Assembly: GCA_013399855.1 (NCBI GenBank)
Contig: VXAY01002371.1
Span: 60,783 to 124,782, forward strand
Source of the DNA: Oxyruncus cristatus
Lineage: Eukaryota; Chordata; Aves; Passeriformes; Cotingidae
Direction: 5' to 3'
Length of the DNA stretch: 64,000 bases
Positions within the stretch are counted from its first letter, which is position 1; every line of letters begins with the position of its first letter. The notes under the pieces are model-generated. The model had not been told where the DNA came from and searched no databases. It was given only the letters and a program-made list of their open reading frames with translations. A program made the position numbers and the translations under genes. Below, piece by piece: positions 52,941 to 64,000 of this stretch.

Positions 52941-55167
52941 TAAAGATAAATTTATGATTTTTTTCAATACGTATGAAAACCAAAGCAGAATTCTGCTTTT
53001 ACCTATTTATACTCTTCCTTTAACTTGTTTAATTTTTGTATTTTTCAGCATGAAAATACAGGAGCACAATTTATTCCTATTAGATTTTAGCATGTTTTAA
53101 TTCTACTTGACATAAGTTTCACTGATTGAACTGTCCTATGGTTTTTGGATAACAAGAGTTCTGTGGGGAAAATTTATTTAAACAACAGTCCTGTTTAAGC
53201 ATTTACTTATTCTATTTATGTTCTTAGAAGAAAAATTTCTCTCTGCTTTCACCTTTATGAAAGCATTTTTTTATTGTTTAAACAAAGTTCTATTTCTTCA
53301 CTAAATTAAATTTACAGTTTTGATGAAATATGGATTGTCACAAACATTTTCATTTTCTGCTTGAAGTGTAAGGCATATTTCTTTGATCATACTTTTTCTC
53401 ACATAAAAATACAGCAGCGCATATGTGCAACCAACTCTCCACCTCAAAGAAAACTATCAAAGGGAAGCACTACACTGCTCGCATATTTCTTTTTAAAGAC
53501 TGAGAGAAAAGAAGCTACATATCACATATGAGAGTTACAATGCTGAAGGCAGAACTGTGTAACAGTAATAAGAACATATGCAGAAGAATAGGCAGACCAA
53601 CTTCTTATTTCACTTAATCGTTTACTTAGCTCAAAGATACCATGCCTTCAAAAGATGTCAGGAAGAAAGCATTATTCTTCAGCAATATGTGAGCAGTTTC
53701 ATGTACAGGGTTTTTGGAGGCAATGTTTGTTAATTCTTGTATGTTCCACTTCGAAAGAGCTGAAGTTTTATCGTAGTGCAACTCTAATATGCTGATTTTG
53801 TGAGAATATATCTTTTCAATACATTTGCCAACACCTGAAAGCTCCAAAGTCACAGGTGTTATGAATCCATCTGTTAGAGACATACTTTACTAAATTTATG
53901 GTTACATGATAATAATTCCTTGAAAATACTATTCAGTGGCCTATGTTCTTGAATCGGAAAAACTCTGTTTAGTGTGGGATCAGCAAGACAGACAAAAGTA
54001 TGTCAAAGCACTTATTGAAAGACAGAGCAGCCTCATAAATTTTCAAAGTATATGGTGGCTTCTGGGACGTGGTGGCTACAGGCGATTCCTGAAATTCAAT
54101 CTGTCTACAAGTGCCTCCAAATGGCATATCCCATAGGAAGTCTGCAGACAGGAATATATCACCTTATATATGGAGAATTCCTAAATACCTGGTTAGAAAT
54201 TGAGGAAAAAATGGTGGAAAAGTAAGCGATCTGATGTCTAGCTTAGCCTAGCCACTGATAACACCTGATGGATTTACTCCATTTCTAGGTACACAACCTA
54301 CACTAAAAGCTAGTGCTGGGAAGACACACTATTTCTGATAAGACTGGGGACTACCGAATAAGAATATGGATTATGAAATCTTTCATAATCACTGCCTAAA
54401 ATGCAGCACTCTTTAAATTTTACAATACATGTAGATGGTTCTCCAAATCCATGTTAGGTTTACAGTCCATAATATATAGCAAATAAAACAGAACTGCTTG
54501 TTTGCACTTATTTGTGATGACTCATTACAAGTCCTGTTTCCTTTTGTTGCCACTCGTGAAGACACTACGCAGTATAGGAAATAAAGAGAACTCTATCTTA
54601 GCATCAAAAACTGTGTAGTCAAACGAAAATATGCAACAATTGAGACAGTGTGAGTGACACAGATTAGAGAAATCAAGGTTTTATTTGTTCTTAAATCAGC
54701 TCTCATAAAAATGATGGACTTTCGTACTTGGAAGTTTGAAGACTGAGAGTGAGAAGATCTTTCCAATTACTCTTGCAATAGGAAGTAAGTGACATTGCAT
54801 GATATAAATCTTAAAGCTCATTTTCACATTAAGTCAAACAAAATCAACAGCTTTAATAATATCACTCATGTTACATAGGTATTGCCATATTTCCTGATTT
54901 TAAATTTGTGAATGGAGCAACTTCATAAAATTTTCCCCAAAACGTCATTCTAGGAGCATGTCCACACTGAATATACAGCAAGAGAATAACTCACTCACAT
55001 TTGATATAAGGTTTATTTATGAGATACATTTTTATCTTAGAAAAAATTTGCTTTTTCTGAACTTCTAGACAAAAATAGTCATGACATTAAAAAAAACCAT
55101 TTCCATAGGACATAAATTAAGACTGCTTGTCAGATATGAATTGCTATTCTAGCTATAGGCATGAAAA

Positions 55168-55521
55168 TGCCAGGGCCCCAGGGGCAGTCCCAGCTCTGAC
55201 TGTCTCTGACAGCCCCCTGGGGCATCCCATGGGCCAGGACCCCACATCAGTCCCCAGGGTCATCAACCCCTGGCCCAGAAACACTGCAGCAGGGCCAGTC
55301 TCCAGTTCGCCGTGGCCCCACCCAGCCACAGGTCCATGTCCCAGCCCAGCCTCAGCACATTCCCATGAAGGTTCTGGTGCCCAGGGCCAGGGCTCACCTC
55401 CAGACTGCCTGCTCCTGGCTGGGGGGTGGCTCACCCCCTGGCTGCCAGACCGTGTCCCAGTGGACTACCGCAGGCAGCCACCGACGACCCACAGAGCCAC
55501 CAGCCCTCACAGCGCCCTGAA
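55168..55521. other. Abrupt GC-rich block of unknown nature
   Basis: About 350 bp of G+C-rich sequence with sharp edges inside A+T-rich DNA. It is dominated by CCC, GGGG and CCAGG/CCTGG words and has few CpG dinucleotides, so it is not a typical CpG island. An open frame of 148 codons (55127-55573, +) and another on the minus strand (55434-55153) both pass through it. Both are Pro/Gly/Ala/Ser-rich, as any stop-poor GC-rich DNA would be. It may be an inserted repeat, a decayed CpG island or a GC-biased minisatellite. I do not recognise a family. Confidence 0.6.
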
Positions 55522-55591
55522 CAAGTATGTATTAAACCATCTTTACAATGAAACCTTCATGACTCATAGTTAGTGCAGTTCAGTATTTATT

Positions 55592-55747
55592 ATCATAGAA
55601 AATCATAGAATGGCTTGGGTTGGAAGGAACTTCAAGGATCATCTAGTTCCAACCCCTCTGTAACAGACAGGGACACCTTCCACTAGATCAGGTAGCTCAA
55701 AGCCCTGGCCAACCTGGCTTTGGCTACTTGGAGGGATGGGGAGTGGA
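55592..55747 (-). mobile_element. CR1 LINE 3' end fragment
   Basis: The plus strand opens with two ATCATAGAA-type octamer units and then GGCTTGGGTTGGAAGGAACT and ATCATCTAGTTCCAACCCC. It continues with GACACCTTCCACTAGATCAG and CTCAAAGCCCTGGCCAACCT. This is the reverse complement of the CR1 3' UTR, so the element points left. Only about 155 bp survive, and the match fades just after GGGATGGGGAG. The copy is moderately diverged and non-coding. Confidence 0.93.
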
Positions 55748-58119
55748 CAGGGATATTAGTTAGGCTGGAGTGTTTTTCAAAAGGTTAGCTGCCATTTTTG
55801 CCTTAAAACCTTCACAGTGTAACTAGGGGCCACTCGGGCTCCATGAGGAGCTGCGTGCTGTATGCTGGCAAGAAGGAACAAGGCAGTGGGACTGGCCAGG
55901 GAAAGGGAAAATGGATCTCCATACCCTAGCTGGGAGGCAGAGCTGTGGGTAACCTCAGGTTGTGCCAGAATGTTCTAGGATTCCTCCAGACACACCTCAA
56001 CATTCTTACAGGGAAGCTACTTGTGCTCTGGGTAAGGGGAAAGATGCAAATCTAATGCAAATGAAACAGCTTCCACTGCAAATTGTAATTTAGGCATTTA
56101 GGCGTAGCTGCATGCAGTACAAACTGTACCAGAGACTTGCACAACTAAACTAGCTCAGCTTTACTTCTGTGTGTATCTCAATTTCCAGTTGCTAAAATTA
56201 ATCTCTTTTTTCCCCATTAACCTGTCTGTCTCGCCTAAGGAGGGGGGGCACTCTGCACCAAAAGTCTTTCTCCCACTGTTTCTCAGGAAACCTCTTTTCA
56301 AACTGAGCATCTATATGGTAATACACTATAAAATACAGGTATAATTAATAAATATTGGCTATTCCTAATTGGCGCTGTAACCAGCCCTAACTGGAGTGCT
56401 ACAGAAGAAGGGATGGTGACTCACAGGGAGATTTGAAGAAGCAGATATTAATGACTCTTTACACACCTTGCCTCAAGTAAAGCTCAAAACCGTGACAATA
56501 TATCAAGTTGCTGAACCTAATCTCAGCAATAGGTCTGAATTCTCGTCAGGACAATGTCATGCATTATAGAGCTTGCTCAGCTGATCTAATTAAAGCTTAC
56601 CATTTCCTCTAGACTTTAATTTAATCAGCTACCACATGCCAAAGCTCAGTTGCCCCAATTAGGGCTTCAAAATGTCTTAGATTAAGTCACCAATCGGACC
56701 TAAAATCTATTCAAGAAGCTCACTGACCGGTGTCTTGGAACAGACTCTAGAAAAAAGTAAAGAAAGGGAGAAATGAGAACTGTCAGGATCATTGTCTTTA
56801 ATAAATTGGAATCTGTTCTGCATACTTTAGGCTTCTCCTACCCATTTGCCTTGTTACTCTAAAACAATTATTTGCCTAGTTAATTTCAAATTATATTATG
56901 TTGCTCTTAAATTGGAGCATGCTAGCATTTTCACTGGAATGTCTCACCTCTCCTTGTATTTCACCTCCTGTTTCAGTAGTTGGGAGGGAGGGTTGGGAAG
57001 ATGAAGAAAGCGGTACTGTTCGCCATGCTTAGGATGAAGTTAAAACCAAATAGAATGTTTTTACTTTTATGGTAAATATTTTAATTGTCTTCAAATCTGA
57101 AATTTTCTTATACAAGGGAGCTAATCATAAAATTTAAATATATATCTGGTATTGTCATTCTGAAGAAGGGCTTACATACACACAAAAAAATGGTAACATG
57201 GATGAAAATAACTGTACTAAAAAAAAAGCCTAAAATTAAATGAAGCATAGATGCATTTTGGATCTTCTAGCTTCAACATCTTTAAAGGGATTGTCCGCTT
57301 GCTTGCGTGCTTAGCCTTTCAGTTTATGTAATTCCCTGCTTTTAATTTAAAGTAAGACAAAAAAATACTGGTGAAATAGTAGCAATTTTTAAGGTCTAAT
57401 GTTTCTATAGTCTAAATGAGTACTTGTCTGGATTGTTAAACTACCGTACAACAGAAATCCCCTATCAACTAATGCACTGTAATTACAATGACAGTAAAAA
57501 AAAGTAAGACTGTACAGTCACTTAAAAAGACTTATGAAAGATCCTTTCTGAAATGATACACTTCCTACAAAATACTGTATATAAACAGATCACTATATTT
57601 GAAAGACATTGCAGCACTGTAATTCTGTTTTAAGAATGGATAAATTAGTTTGGTCCATCGTATTTTAGCTTTAATTCATTTAGTCTAAGAAAAACCTTCT
57701 TCACTTGGCAGACAGTCATACTTCATCTTAATTTGGCTATTTTATAAAGCTTGTGTTGATTTCACTTCTAATACTTTGCTGTCTTTTAATGGAGACAGAT
57801 TGTATTTCATATTTACTTCAATGTTACACATGACTTAAAGTGCCACTGTAATAAGAAGCACTTGTATTATACTTGACCGAATACTACGAAATGTTTATGA
57901 TAAATACATTTGAAACAATATTCATTATTCAGTAAAGTATTGGCCCAAGATAGATAATAACCTTAAATTGTTTAAAACCTATTCTGAATGTACTAGCATT
58001 GTTTGTCTGAGGTTTTAATCCTGGCTTAGGCCTAGTATTAATGTAAAATTCAGAAAATAGAAATGCAGCACATGGGATGTGAAATGGTAATTTTTATTTT
58101 GTAATAATGTAAGAAAAAT
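55748..58119. other. Non-coding, no gene recognised
   Basis: Contains a slightly G+C-richer part (55,800-56,050) after the CR1 fragment, then A+T-rich DNA. No repeat family, RNA gene or exon was recognised. Confidence 0.5.
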
Positions 58120-58288
58120 GGAGGTTACAGAATCTCCATCATTAGAGAGATGTAAAAATTTAACAGGACGCTGAGCAACATGCTCTGACTTGGAAGCTGG
58201 CTCCAGTTTATGACTTGAGTAAACCATTGGATCAGATGAATGCCAGAGATCCTCTCATCTCAGTTATTCTGTGCTTATATGATTCTGC
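58120..58288 (+). mobile_element. Old CR1 3' end fragment
   Basis: The plus strand keeps the order of CR1 3'-end landmarks in decayed form: GAATCTCCATCATTAGAGAG, then GAGCAACATGCTCT, then TTGGATCAGATGAATGCCAG, then GAGATCCTCTCATCTCAGTT and ATTCTGTG/GATTCTG octamer remnants. It is far more diverged than the copies at 40800 and 55592 and carries no coding part. The left limit is approximate. Confidence 0.75.
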
Positions 58289-61200
58289 ATTAATATTTCT
58301 CAAATATCCACCAGAATAGATCAAATTAAGGAAACAATAAAAGGCAAGTAATGGTGCAAGTTATGTACTGGTGACTAGTATGTCATGCAATCATTTGAGT
58401 AAACTGTGTCTTCTCCTGATGTAGCTTAATCTTACACATACTGTTAAGAAGGCGCACAGATTGAATTGAAGGAAACATAAGGTTAATTACATGTTGAAGT
58501 GATGGCATAGATCATGTTAAATTTAGAAATTCCTTAGTACCATTATTTGTAATTTTGCTCTGGCATTTTAAGAACAACTACAACTATCAAGCAAACTTAA
58601 ATAGTGAATGTACATATTACCTGCTCCTCCTGTAAATCTTTACAATCCACTAGCAGTACCTGAATAATGACTTTCTTAAAAATATACAGAGACTGAAAAC
58701 CCTCCTGTTCAAGTGAGGGATAAATATTATTAAATTAATTCTTACACAAAAAAGTATCCATAAAAATTATAATCAGTAAGGAATGGAAGAAATTGATAAA
58801 TGATAAGATGCAAAGTATAGCAGATGTGAATTTTAGGAGCCTAAGCACAACACTGCACTTCAAAATTGCTCATTCTATGACCGCACTAGTGGTCATAGAT
58901 GGTGCTTATTCATTAAAATAAAATGAGAATTTTATCTCATCTTCCACATAAGTAGACACAATCTAGATGAAAAGGTCTTGTAAGAGAATCTATTCTCCAC
59001 TTTACATATTGAATTTTTTTTTTCCAAAAAATAAAGTAGATGACAGAAGGAGATTGTCTCTGCAGCTTACAGAATATCCTCTTGGAACCCTGCTCCTAGG
59101 ACTGTTGATGCACTATAACTTAGAAAATCATGAACAAAAAAGAAGAAATACTGCCACCAAAACTGATTGTTTTGATTGCACTGGAGAATAACTTGAACGG
59201 TATAGGACAACTGAGAAAGCGTTGCAAATGAAAGTGTGAAGCAGGAGAGCAGACTAGATGCTAGGGTTGAAACACCTCTATTCTTAACACAGAGCTGGCC
59301 CAGACTCAAGAAATATGTAGAAAAAAAATAGAAAGCAGAAAAAATCAACAGACTACATGAACAAAAGAGAACTGTGCATTTTTAGTACAACATAAGAATG
59401 AAAATAATTAAGTGCCTGCCTGGCCAAAGAAGATTTTGATAAGCAGAAAAATAAATTACTCCTTCAGACAGTGATAGAAGGAAGGGATTGGCTGAAGCCA
59501 AATCAGTAGACTACGCTGCTAGAACAACCTAACCTTAGGAACTAAAGAAATGGCTGAAAATAATTAAAATAAATTTGAAAACAAAAACTGTGGTGTTAAC
59601 ACCCTTCTCAAATTTTCCTCATGTTATTTCAAAAGCTTCTATCTAATGAAAAAAAAGACAGATGGATGCTTAAATACAAGATTTTTTGAAGCATCTGTGT
59701 ATCATCAGATGAGAATAATATCTAAATACGTCAACAGATAAAAAGTAATACACATATTTTAATTACATGCAGTAAATTTTTGTGCAGTTTAATAGCTGAC
59801 ACTGCCTTTCTCTGGTCCAAGACAACAGGGGTGGAACAAAGCTGCAAAGAAGCATGTGAGATACTGAGCAGGATGCTCTGCAGCCTCTTTATCAAGTCTC
59901 ACATTTCCATCATGTAGTGCTGCTGTCGTTCATTCATTTTGCCTTATGTACTCTCCCTTCCTAGTGCATAGTAGCCATTCATCTCTTGTCACGTAGCACT
60001 GGCACTGGCCAGCAGTCAGACTCCCACAGCGGTCAGCTGGTAAAAATTCTTCAATTCTTTCAAGACAGCCATGCCTCTTTCTTTTGCCATGCTATAGCTC
60101 AACACACAACAGCTACACTGACACTTGTGTATTATTAACTATACTGGTAGTGCAGAACAACACTGCAGAGCCCTTCCAGTTCATACTTCACCAATCCATG
60201 TATGCAACTGGCATTGTATTTGCTGACCTGAGCTGAACATGCAGGAATCTTGATGCAGACTCTACGGCAGTAGGATATTCCCTCTCTCTGCCATGCATGT
60301 CCATACAGCCTGATGATATCCATACAGAGGATGTTAGTCATGCTGTTCCGTAGGTCTTTTATTAAGGATGCTCCATGATCTGTGTGCCTGCCAAAGACCA
60401 CACAGGCTTCAAATGAAGAAACTCATCAGATCAGTGTAGCCATGGTCAATCAGGATGTTTCTGAAATCGGTGAATTTACAAACCATAGACAGTTCATCTC
60501 CAGTTGTGGTTATCCCAAGCACTAGCACAGTTTTTTTTTTCCAGGAACTGACAAGCTAATTGACACATGCTCTTAATTTCCTTCTTGTTCATGGCTTATT
60601 CAAATCAAGCTGCAGAAATATCAAAAAAAACCTCACCTGTAGCTGTATTTGTCACGAATGCAGATTATCGGGGGGGAAAAATCACAGATGTTTGTTTGGC
60701 AACAGCTCTGAGTCTAGAAAGCTTGAGCAGTTTCCCAGCAGGCAGGAAAGATTCCAAAACTCACTGGAGCTGTGGTTACACTGCCCTGTCCAATACATTT
60801 GAGTAGAACAACCTGAATAAGATTACTCCAGAAATGTTTCCCAGTTTTTTTCTATTTATAGCAAGGAAATGTTTGGCTAGGGCTCAGTCGATCCTTACTG
60901 CAGTGTGAGTGACTAAGCACCATTAAGAAGGTTTCAGAAAAGCTAAGCATCTTTCTTAGTCTTCAAAGCCTGGATTGACTGACTTTCAAAAGCTTTAGTG
61001 CAGTTAGAGGCCAAGCAGAGATCTTGAGGATACTTCTGATGGTCCATTTCTCATCCATGCTGAGTATTGCAATAATTATTATGGTGTGAAAATCACAGGG
61101 AGTACACTGCCTTCTCTGGATACAGCCAGTAACGCTTTTGGAGCTTATGTACAAAGTATGACAAACAACATGTGTGGACCTGTCACTTCATTACCTACCC

Positions 61201-61324
61201 ACTGCTCTGGTTTATCCACCAAATCTTAGCATCCATTATAACTGGGTGGGCTTTTACTCCTTCTGGCTCATGTGGGACTACTATCATTCTCTTTCTTCTT
61301 TGGGGTAACAATGGTGGTATAGTA
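58289..61324. other. Non-coding, no gene recognised
   Basis: A+T-rich. The only landmark is a perfect 9-bp inverted repeat (TCTATGACC 58874-58882, GGTCATAGA 58891-58899) around an 8-nt spacer. Open frames on both strands are short and unrecognisable. Confidence 0.5.
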
Positions 61325-61460
61325 CCCCACAAAAACCAAAACCAAAACAAAACAAACTAAAACAAACAAACAAAAAAAACCCAAACCAAACCAACCAACC
61401 AACCAACCAAAAAACACACCAAAAAAAACCCCACAAAAAACCCCCCACAAAAAACCCAAA
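61325..61460 (+). repeat. Nearly pure A/C tract
   Basis: About 135 bp containing no G and only one T on the plus strand. It starts as AAAACC units, passes through (AACC)n (about 61382-61410), and ends in A runs alternating with CCC to CCCCCC. On the minus strand it reads as a G/T tract giving a hydrophobic Gly/Phe/Val-rich open frame that should not be taken as a gene. It is a variable simple repeat. Confidence 0.88.
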
Positions 61461-62808
61461 GGCTCATAAGCACAGTGATAATTGCACTCTGCAGTTACCT
61501 GTTAAGTTATTATGATTATCTTGAGGCTAGAGAGCCAAGTTGGACCTGCACCAACTAATGATCTATAGGATCACACTGGTATGTATGCCAACACTTCATG
61601 CCCCATGAAGTTCCTCATGGCCTCAAACAACTAGGAACAGTGGCTATTTATGTGGTATCTGCACAATACTGACCAAGAAATGAGCAGGTGATCCTCTCTC
61701 TCCTTTTCTAGCAGCATTAACCAACAGGATCAGTAAGAATAGGCAGGCAAACAAGACCAGAGACAAGCACGTTCACTTGGTGGCAGGGATTTGCATGGCA
61801 CTACTCGGGCCTAAGCGACTTGTGAACATTTAACACAGGCTCTGTCACAGCTGGACTCTGCCACAGTTGAGAACAAAAATGTTGCACACCAGTTGGGTCT
61901 GTTTGCTTCTTGCCCAGCTATGCAAGACACATGGACTTTGGACTGGGGTATAAAACACTGGAAAGAAATTTCAGACATCAGAGGCCAGAAGGTCTGAGTG
62001 GGACACATGAAGGAGGTTAAGCAGAATGGTCTCATTTGTAAACAGGATGTGGTTATTGTGTAAGAACTGGAGGCCCCAAAAAAGCTCTCTCAGCCAAACC
62101 CTGAGAGATAATGTGGATGTGTGCTGAACTATAAAATTAAAAGGCCTATTACTGTTCCCACTGACATTCCAGTGAATCCAGGGATTTTTTCCACAAATTT
62201 TCTAGAGGACATTACTCCAAAATTTTTAACAAGAAGTGCTTTGACATCCCAGGGAGCACTGGTTTATTGAATGGCATCAACCACCGAGTCTGAAGAAAGA
62301 GAACTATCCTCTCATCCCTGTGTATATTGTATCATTTGCCTAAATGCTGCAAGTATAGATACAATGTTGCAATAATGAACGGTGTTCTCCTAGTAGGTGC
62401 TAATCTAAACAGAAAATCTAATCCAATCTCTCCACTAAAAATGTACAGTCCAACTAAAGAATGCATTCATGGGCCAAGAACATAGAAGGTAAGAAAAGGA
62501 AAGAAATCGTAATATAAAAAAGTGGGCTTTTCAAGTCCTTTAATTTGTCAGCCAGTGTTTGATGATGATTAATGTTACTATAAATAATAAGGCTAGTTCT
62601 GCTATCAAAGTTGTAACTAGGAGTGTTTGCAGGCCTTGGCCAAACACATACTGACAAGAGGACTCAAATGGACTCTAATTTACATTCTTAAAGTTATACA
62701 TGTATATGTCTTTACCTGTAAGAGTTTGTATTTACCATTCAGTCAAATATGGCCAAGTTCTCCGAGCTTTTTTCACGGTTTATTGTGTCACAATAAGCAC
62801 AAGTGAGT

Positions 62809-62850
62809 AGATGGCAGTTACAGTAGATGGTAGTTACAGTAGACTGTAAC
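62809..62850 (+). repeat. Tandem repeat, 16-bp unit
   Basis: AGATGGCAGTTACAGT (62809-62824) is followed by AGATGGTAGTTACAGT (62825-62840) and a partial third copy beginning AGACTGTAAC. Confidence 0.85.
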
Positions 62851-62971
62851 TTTTATACTCTGTAACTCACACACATTAACTAAAATATGTCACAGATAAC
62901 TAAAGACACTGAAATTGCACACATTTATCTTTTAAAAGTAAGTTGATTTTTATATCACATATTTACTGATT

Positions 62972-63026
62972 TTTAATGATTAAGTCTGATCATTTAATGA
63001 TATTTAATGATTAAGTCTGATCATTT
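62972..63026 (+). repeat. Tandem duplication, 31-bp unit
   Basis: TTTAATGATTAAGTCTGATC starts at 62972 and recurs at 63003. The second copy matches for about 24 bp. It is a recent local duplication in AT-rich DNA. Confidence 0.88.
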
Positions 63027-63699
63027 TATTTCTAGAGTTTATGCCATCTCTGAAAGCATTCTTTCACATTTTACTAAGATGATTTCTGGAGATGTCCAAC
63101 AGTCCTAGTAACACAAAAGAACAGCTCTGTACGTTCATTTTGCAAGAATATGTGAACTGTCCTGGTTTCTTTCAAAGAAAGAATGCTTTCACATGGTATA
63201 CCTGCTGGCAATATGGCTGTAAATTAACATGGGCTTACATGTCTAAGAAGAGTTTGTGGATTTTTTACTTCTGATTATGATGATGGCTGCATCATAGCTA
63301 TTTCGCTGCATTCCAATGACGCTTATCCCTCTGTACACTATGACCTTTACTGTGCTAACAAAGCATGCCTGGCTATCAGGCTGGAAACACCATTAAAAAG
63401 GACCATTTTAGAGCGTGCAGAGCCTTCTACTTCTAAGGCATTCATGCCATAGCTTGGAGATGAGAGCCAATGTCTTAAATCACACCTCTACAAGTTTTCC
63501 CTCCAAAAGTGATGATTTATCTTCCAGTTCAAAAAAGAGTCACAAATCATAATTATCTCCACCAATGCAACAATGACTGACACGAGTAATATTTATTACC
63601 CGACCACTGACTAAATAACCCGAAACTGCAAGCTAGTACTGAAAGGAAAACAAAGGCAGAGTACAGAATACCGTACAACAGCGGTTATCAGAAAGAAAA

Positions 63700-64000
63700 G
63701 TTTGACTCTGTGCCACCGGTTTTCACTGGTTTTCCAGCCATAAGAATGAATGGAAGCGCCTTCGTAATCCCAGCAATCGCCTGGCGTCGCCAGGGGCTGG
63801 CTGTGCCTCCACTCGGGACAGCACGGGCCGCTTTGAGCCACGCTCAGCAGGCGCTCCCAGGCCGGGGCAACAGCCCCAGCACGGCGGTCGGGGTGAGGGG
63901 TACGGGGGCTCACACACAGCCCTCCGCTACCTCCCCTTCTTCTCGCCGTCAGCCCCGCCGCCGCTCCGCGTTGCCCCGGCCCTAGCGGCTCCGCTGCCCC
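63700..64000. promoter_or_regulatory. Edge of a CpG island, probable promoter of a flanking gene
   Basis: G+C content and CpG frequency climb sharply from about 63740 to the window end. The last 60 bases are almost entirely G+C, with CCGCCGCCGCTCCGC-type sequence and an Sp1-like CCCCGCC (63953-63959). The rest of the window is CpG-poor, so this is a methylation-protected island of the kind that marks vertebrate housekeeping or developmental promoters. No TATA box or start site can be fixed. The gene may lie to the right or run leftward into this window. Open frames through the island on both strands reflect the lack of stops in GC-rich DNA and are not annotated. Confidence 0.75.

Larger units (their letters stand above)
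41423..55167. other. Non-coding stretch, no gene supported
   Basis: About 13.7 kb of A+T-rich sequence interrupted by an N gap at 42789-42792. It includes two adjoining hairpins (52905-52940) and a G9 run near 52000. The minus strand from about 54360 to 53626 has adjoining open segments in different frames, treated only as a weak candidate. No CR1, RNA gene or exon could be recognised. Confidence 0.45.
61461..63699. other. Non-coding, no gene recognised
   Basis: A+T-rich sequence leading up to the CpG-rich right edge. Two small tandem repeats (62809-62850 and 62972-63026) lie within it. No exon was recognised. Confidence 0.5.

Noticed and set aside
55127..55573. 148-codon Pro/Ala/Ser-rich open frame
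   Set aside because: GC-rich DNA lacks stop codons. The opposite strand is equally open (55434-55153), which argues against coding on either strand.
61268..61459. Minus-strand Gly/Phe/Val-rich open frame resembling a membrane segment
   Set aside because: It is the translation of the A/C simple repeat, not a gene.
63611..63913. Open frame through the CpG-rich edge as a first coding exon (minus strand)
   Set aside because: Stop-poor GC-rich sequence. No clear splice donor was found in frame, and the plus strand is also open (63710-63985), so direction cannot be decided.

Overview
The window looks like avian nuclear DNA from a draft assembly. The strongest evidence is four copies of the CR1 LINE family (CR1 means chicken repeat 1). 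They include the ATTCTATG-type octamer 3' ends typical of bird CR1 and a recognisable but decayed reverse-transcriptase reading frame. The sequence is A+T-rich, has no operon-like gene packing, carries many homopolymer and A/C-rich tracts, and has a short N gap at 42789-42792. The species cannot be read from the sequence.

Layout. 1-6.8 kb is non-coding DNA with a 45-bp tandem duplication (1512-1601), a G-quadruplex-type G tract (2338-2362) and long A tracts. 6.83-7.44 kb is an interspersed repeat with an internal degenerate ~45-bp tandem motif; I recognise it as a common bird repeat but cannot name the family with certainty. 7.4-27.3 kb is non-coding, with a 57-bp inverted repeat (8713-8769), a palindrome (20289-20323) and a 17-bp tandem repeat (26511-26562). 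27.28-29.04 kb is a degraded CR1 on the minus strand with reverse-transcriptase motifs. 29.0-40.8 kb is non-coding with A/C-only tracts. 40.80-41.42 kb is a younger, 5'-truncated CR1 on the plus strand, with the end of ORF2 interrupted by one frameshift. 42.77 kb holds an assembly gap beside an 18-G run. 55.17-55.52 kb is an abrupt GC-rich block followed by a CR1 3' end (minus strand). 58.1-58.3 kb is an old CR1 3' end (plus strand). 61.3-61.5 kb is an almost pure A/C tract. The last ~300 bp (63.7-64.0 kb) rise steeply in G+C and CpG and look like the edge of a CpG-island promoter whose gene lies at or beyond the right boundary.

No host protein-coding exon, tRNA, rRNA, CRISPR array or intact mobile element could be supported. 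Most of the window is best read as an intergenic region, or a long intron if the CpG-island gene is transcribed leftward into it. The many open frames of 60-150 codons match what chance gives in A+T-rich DNA. Two minus-strand areas (53.6-54.4 kb and 38.0-39.8 kb) contain adjoining open segments that shift frame. They are reported only as weak candidates for decayed coding sequence. I did not find a convincing new biological system.
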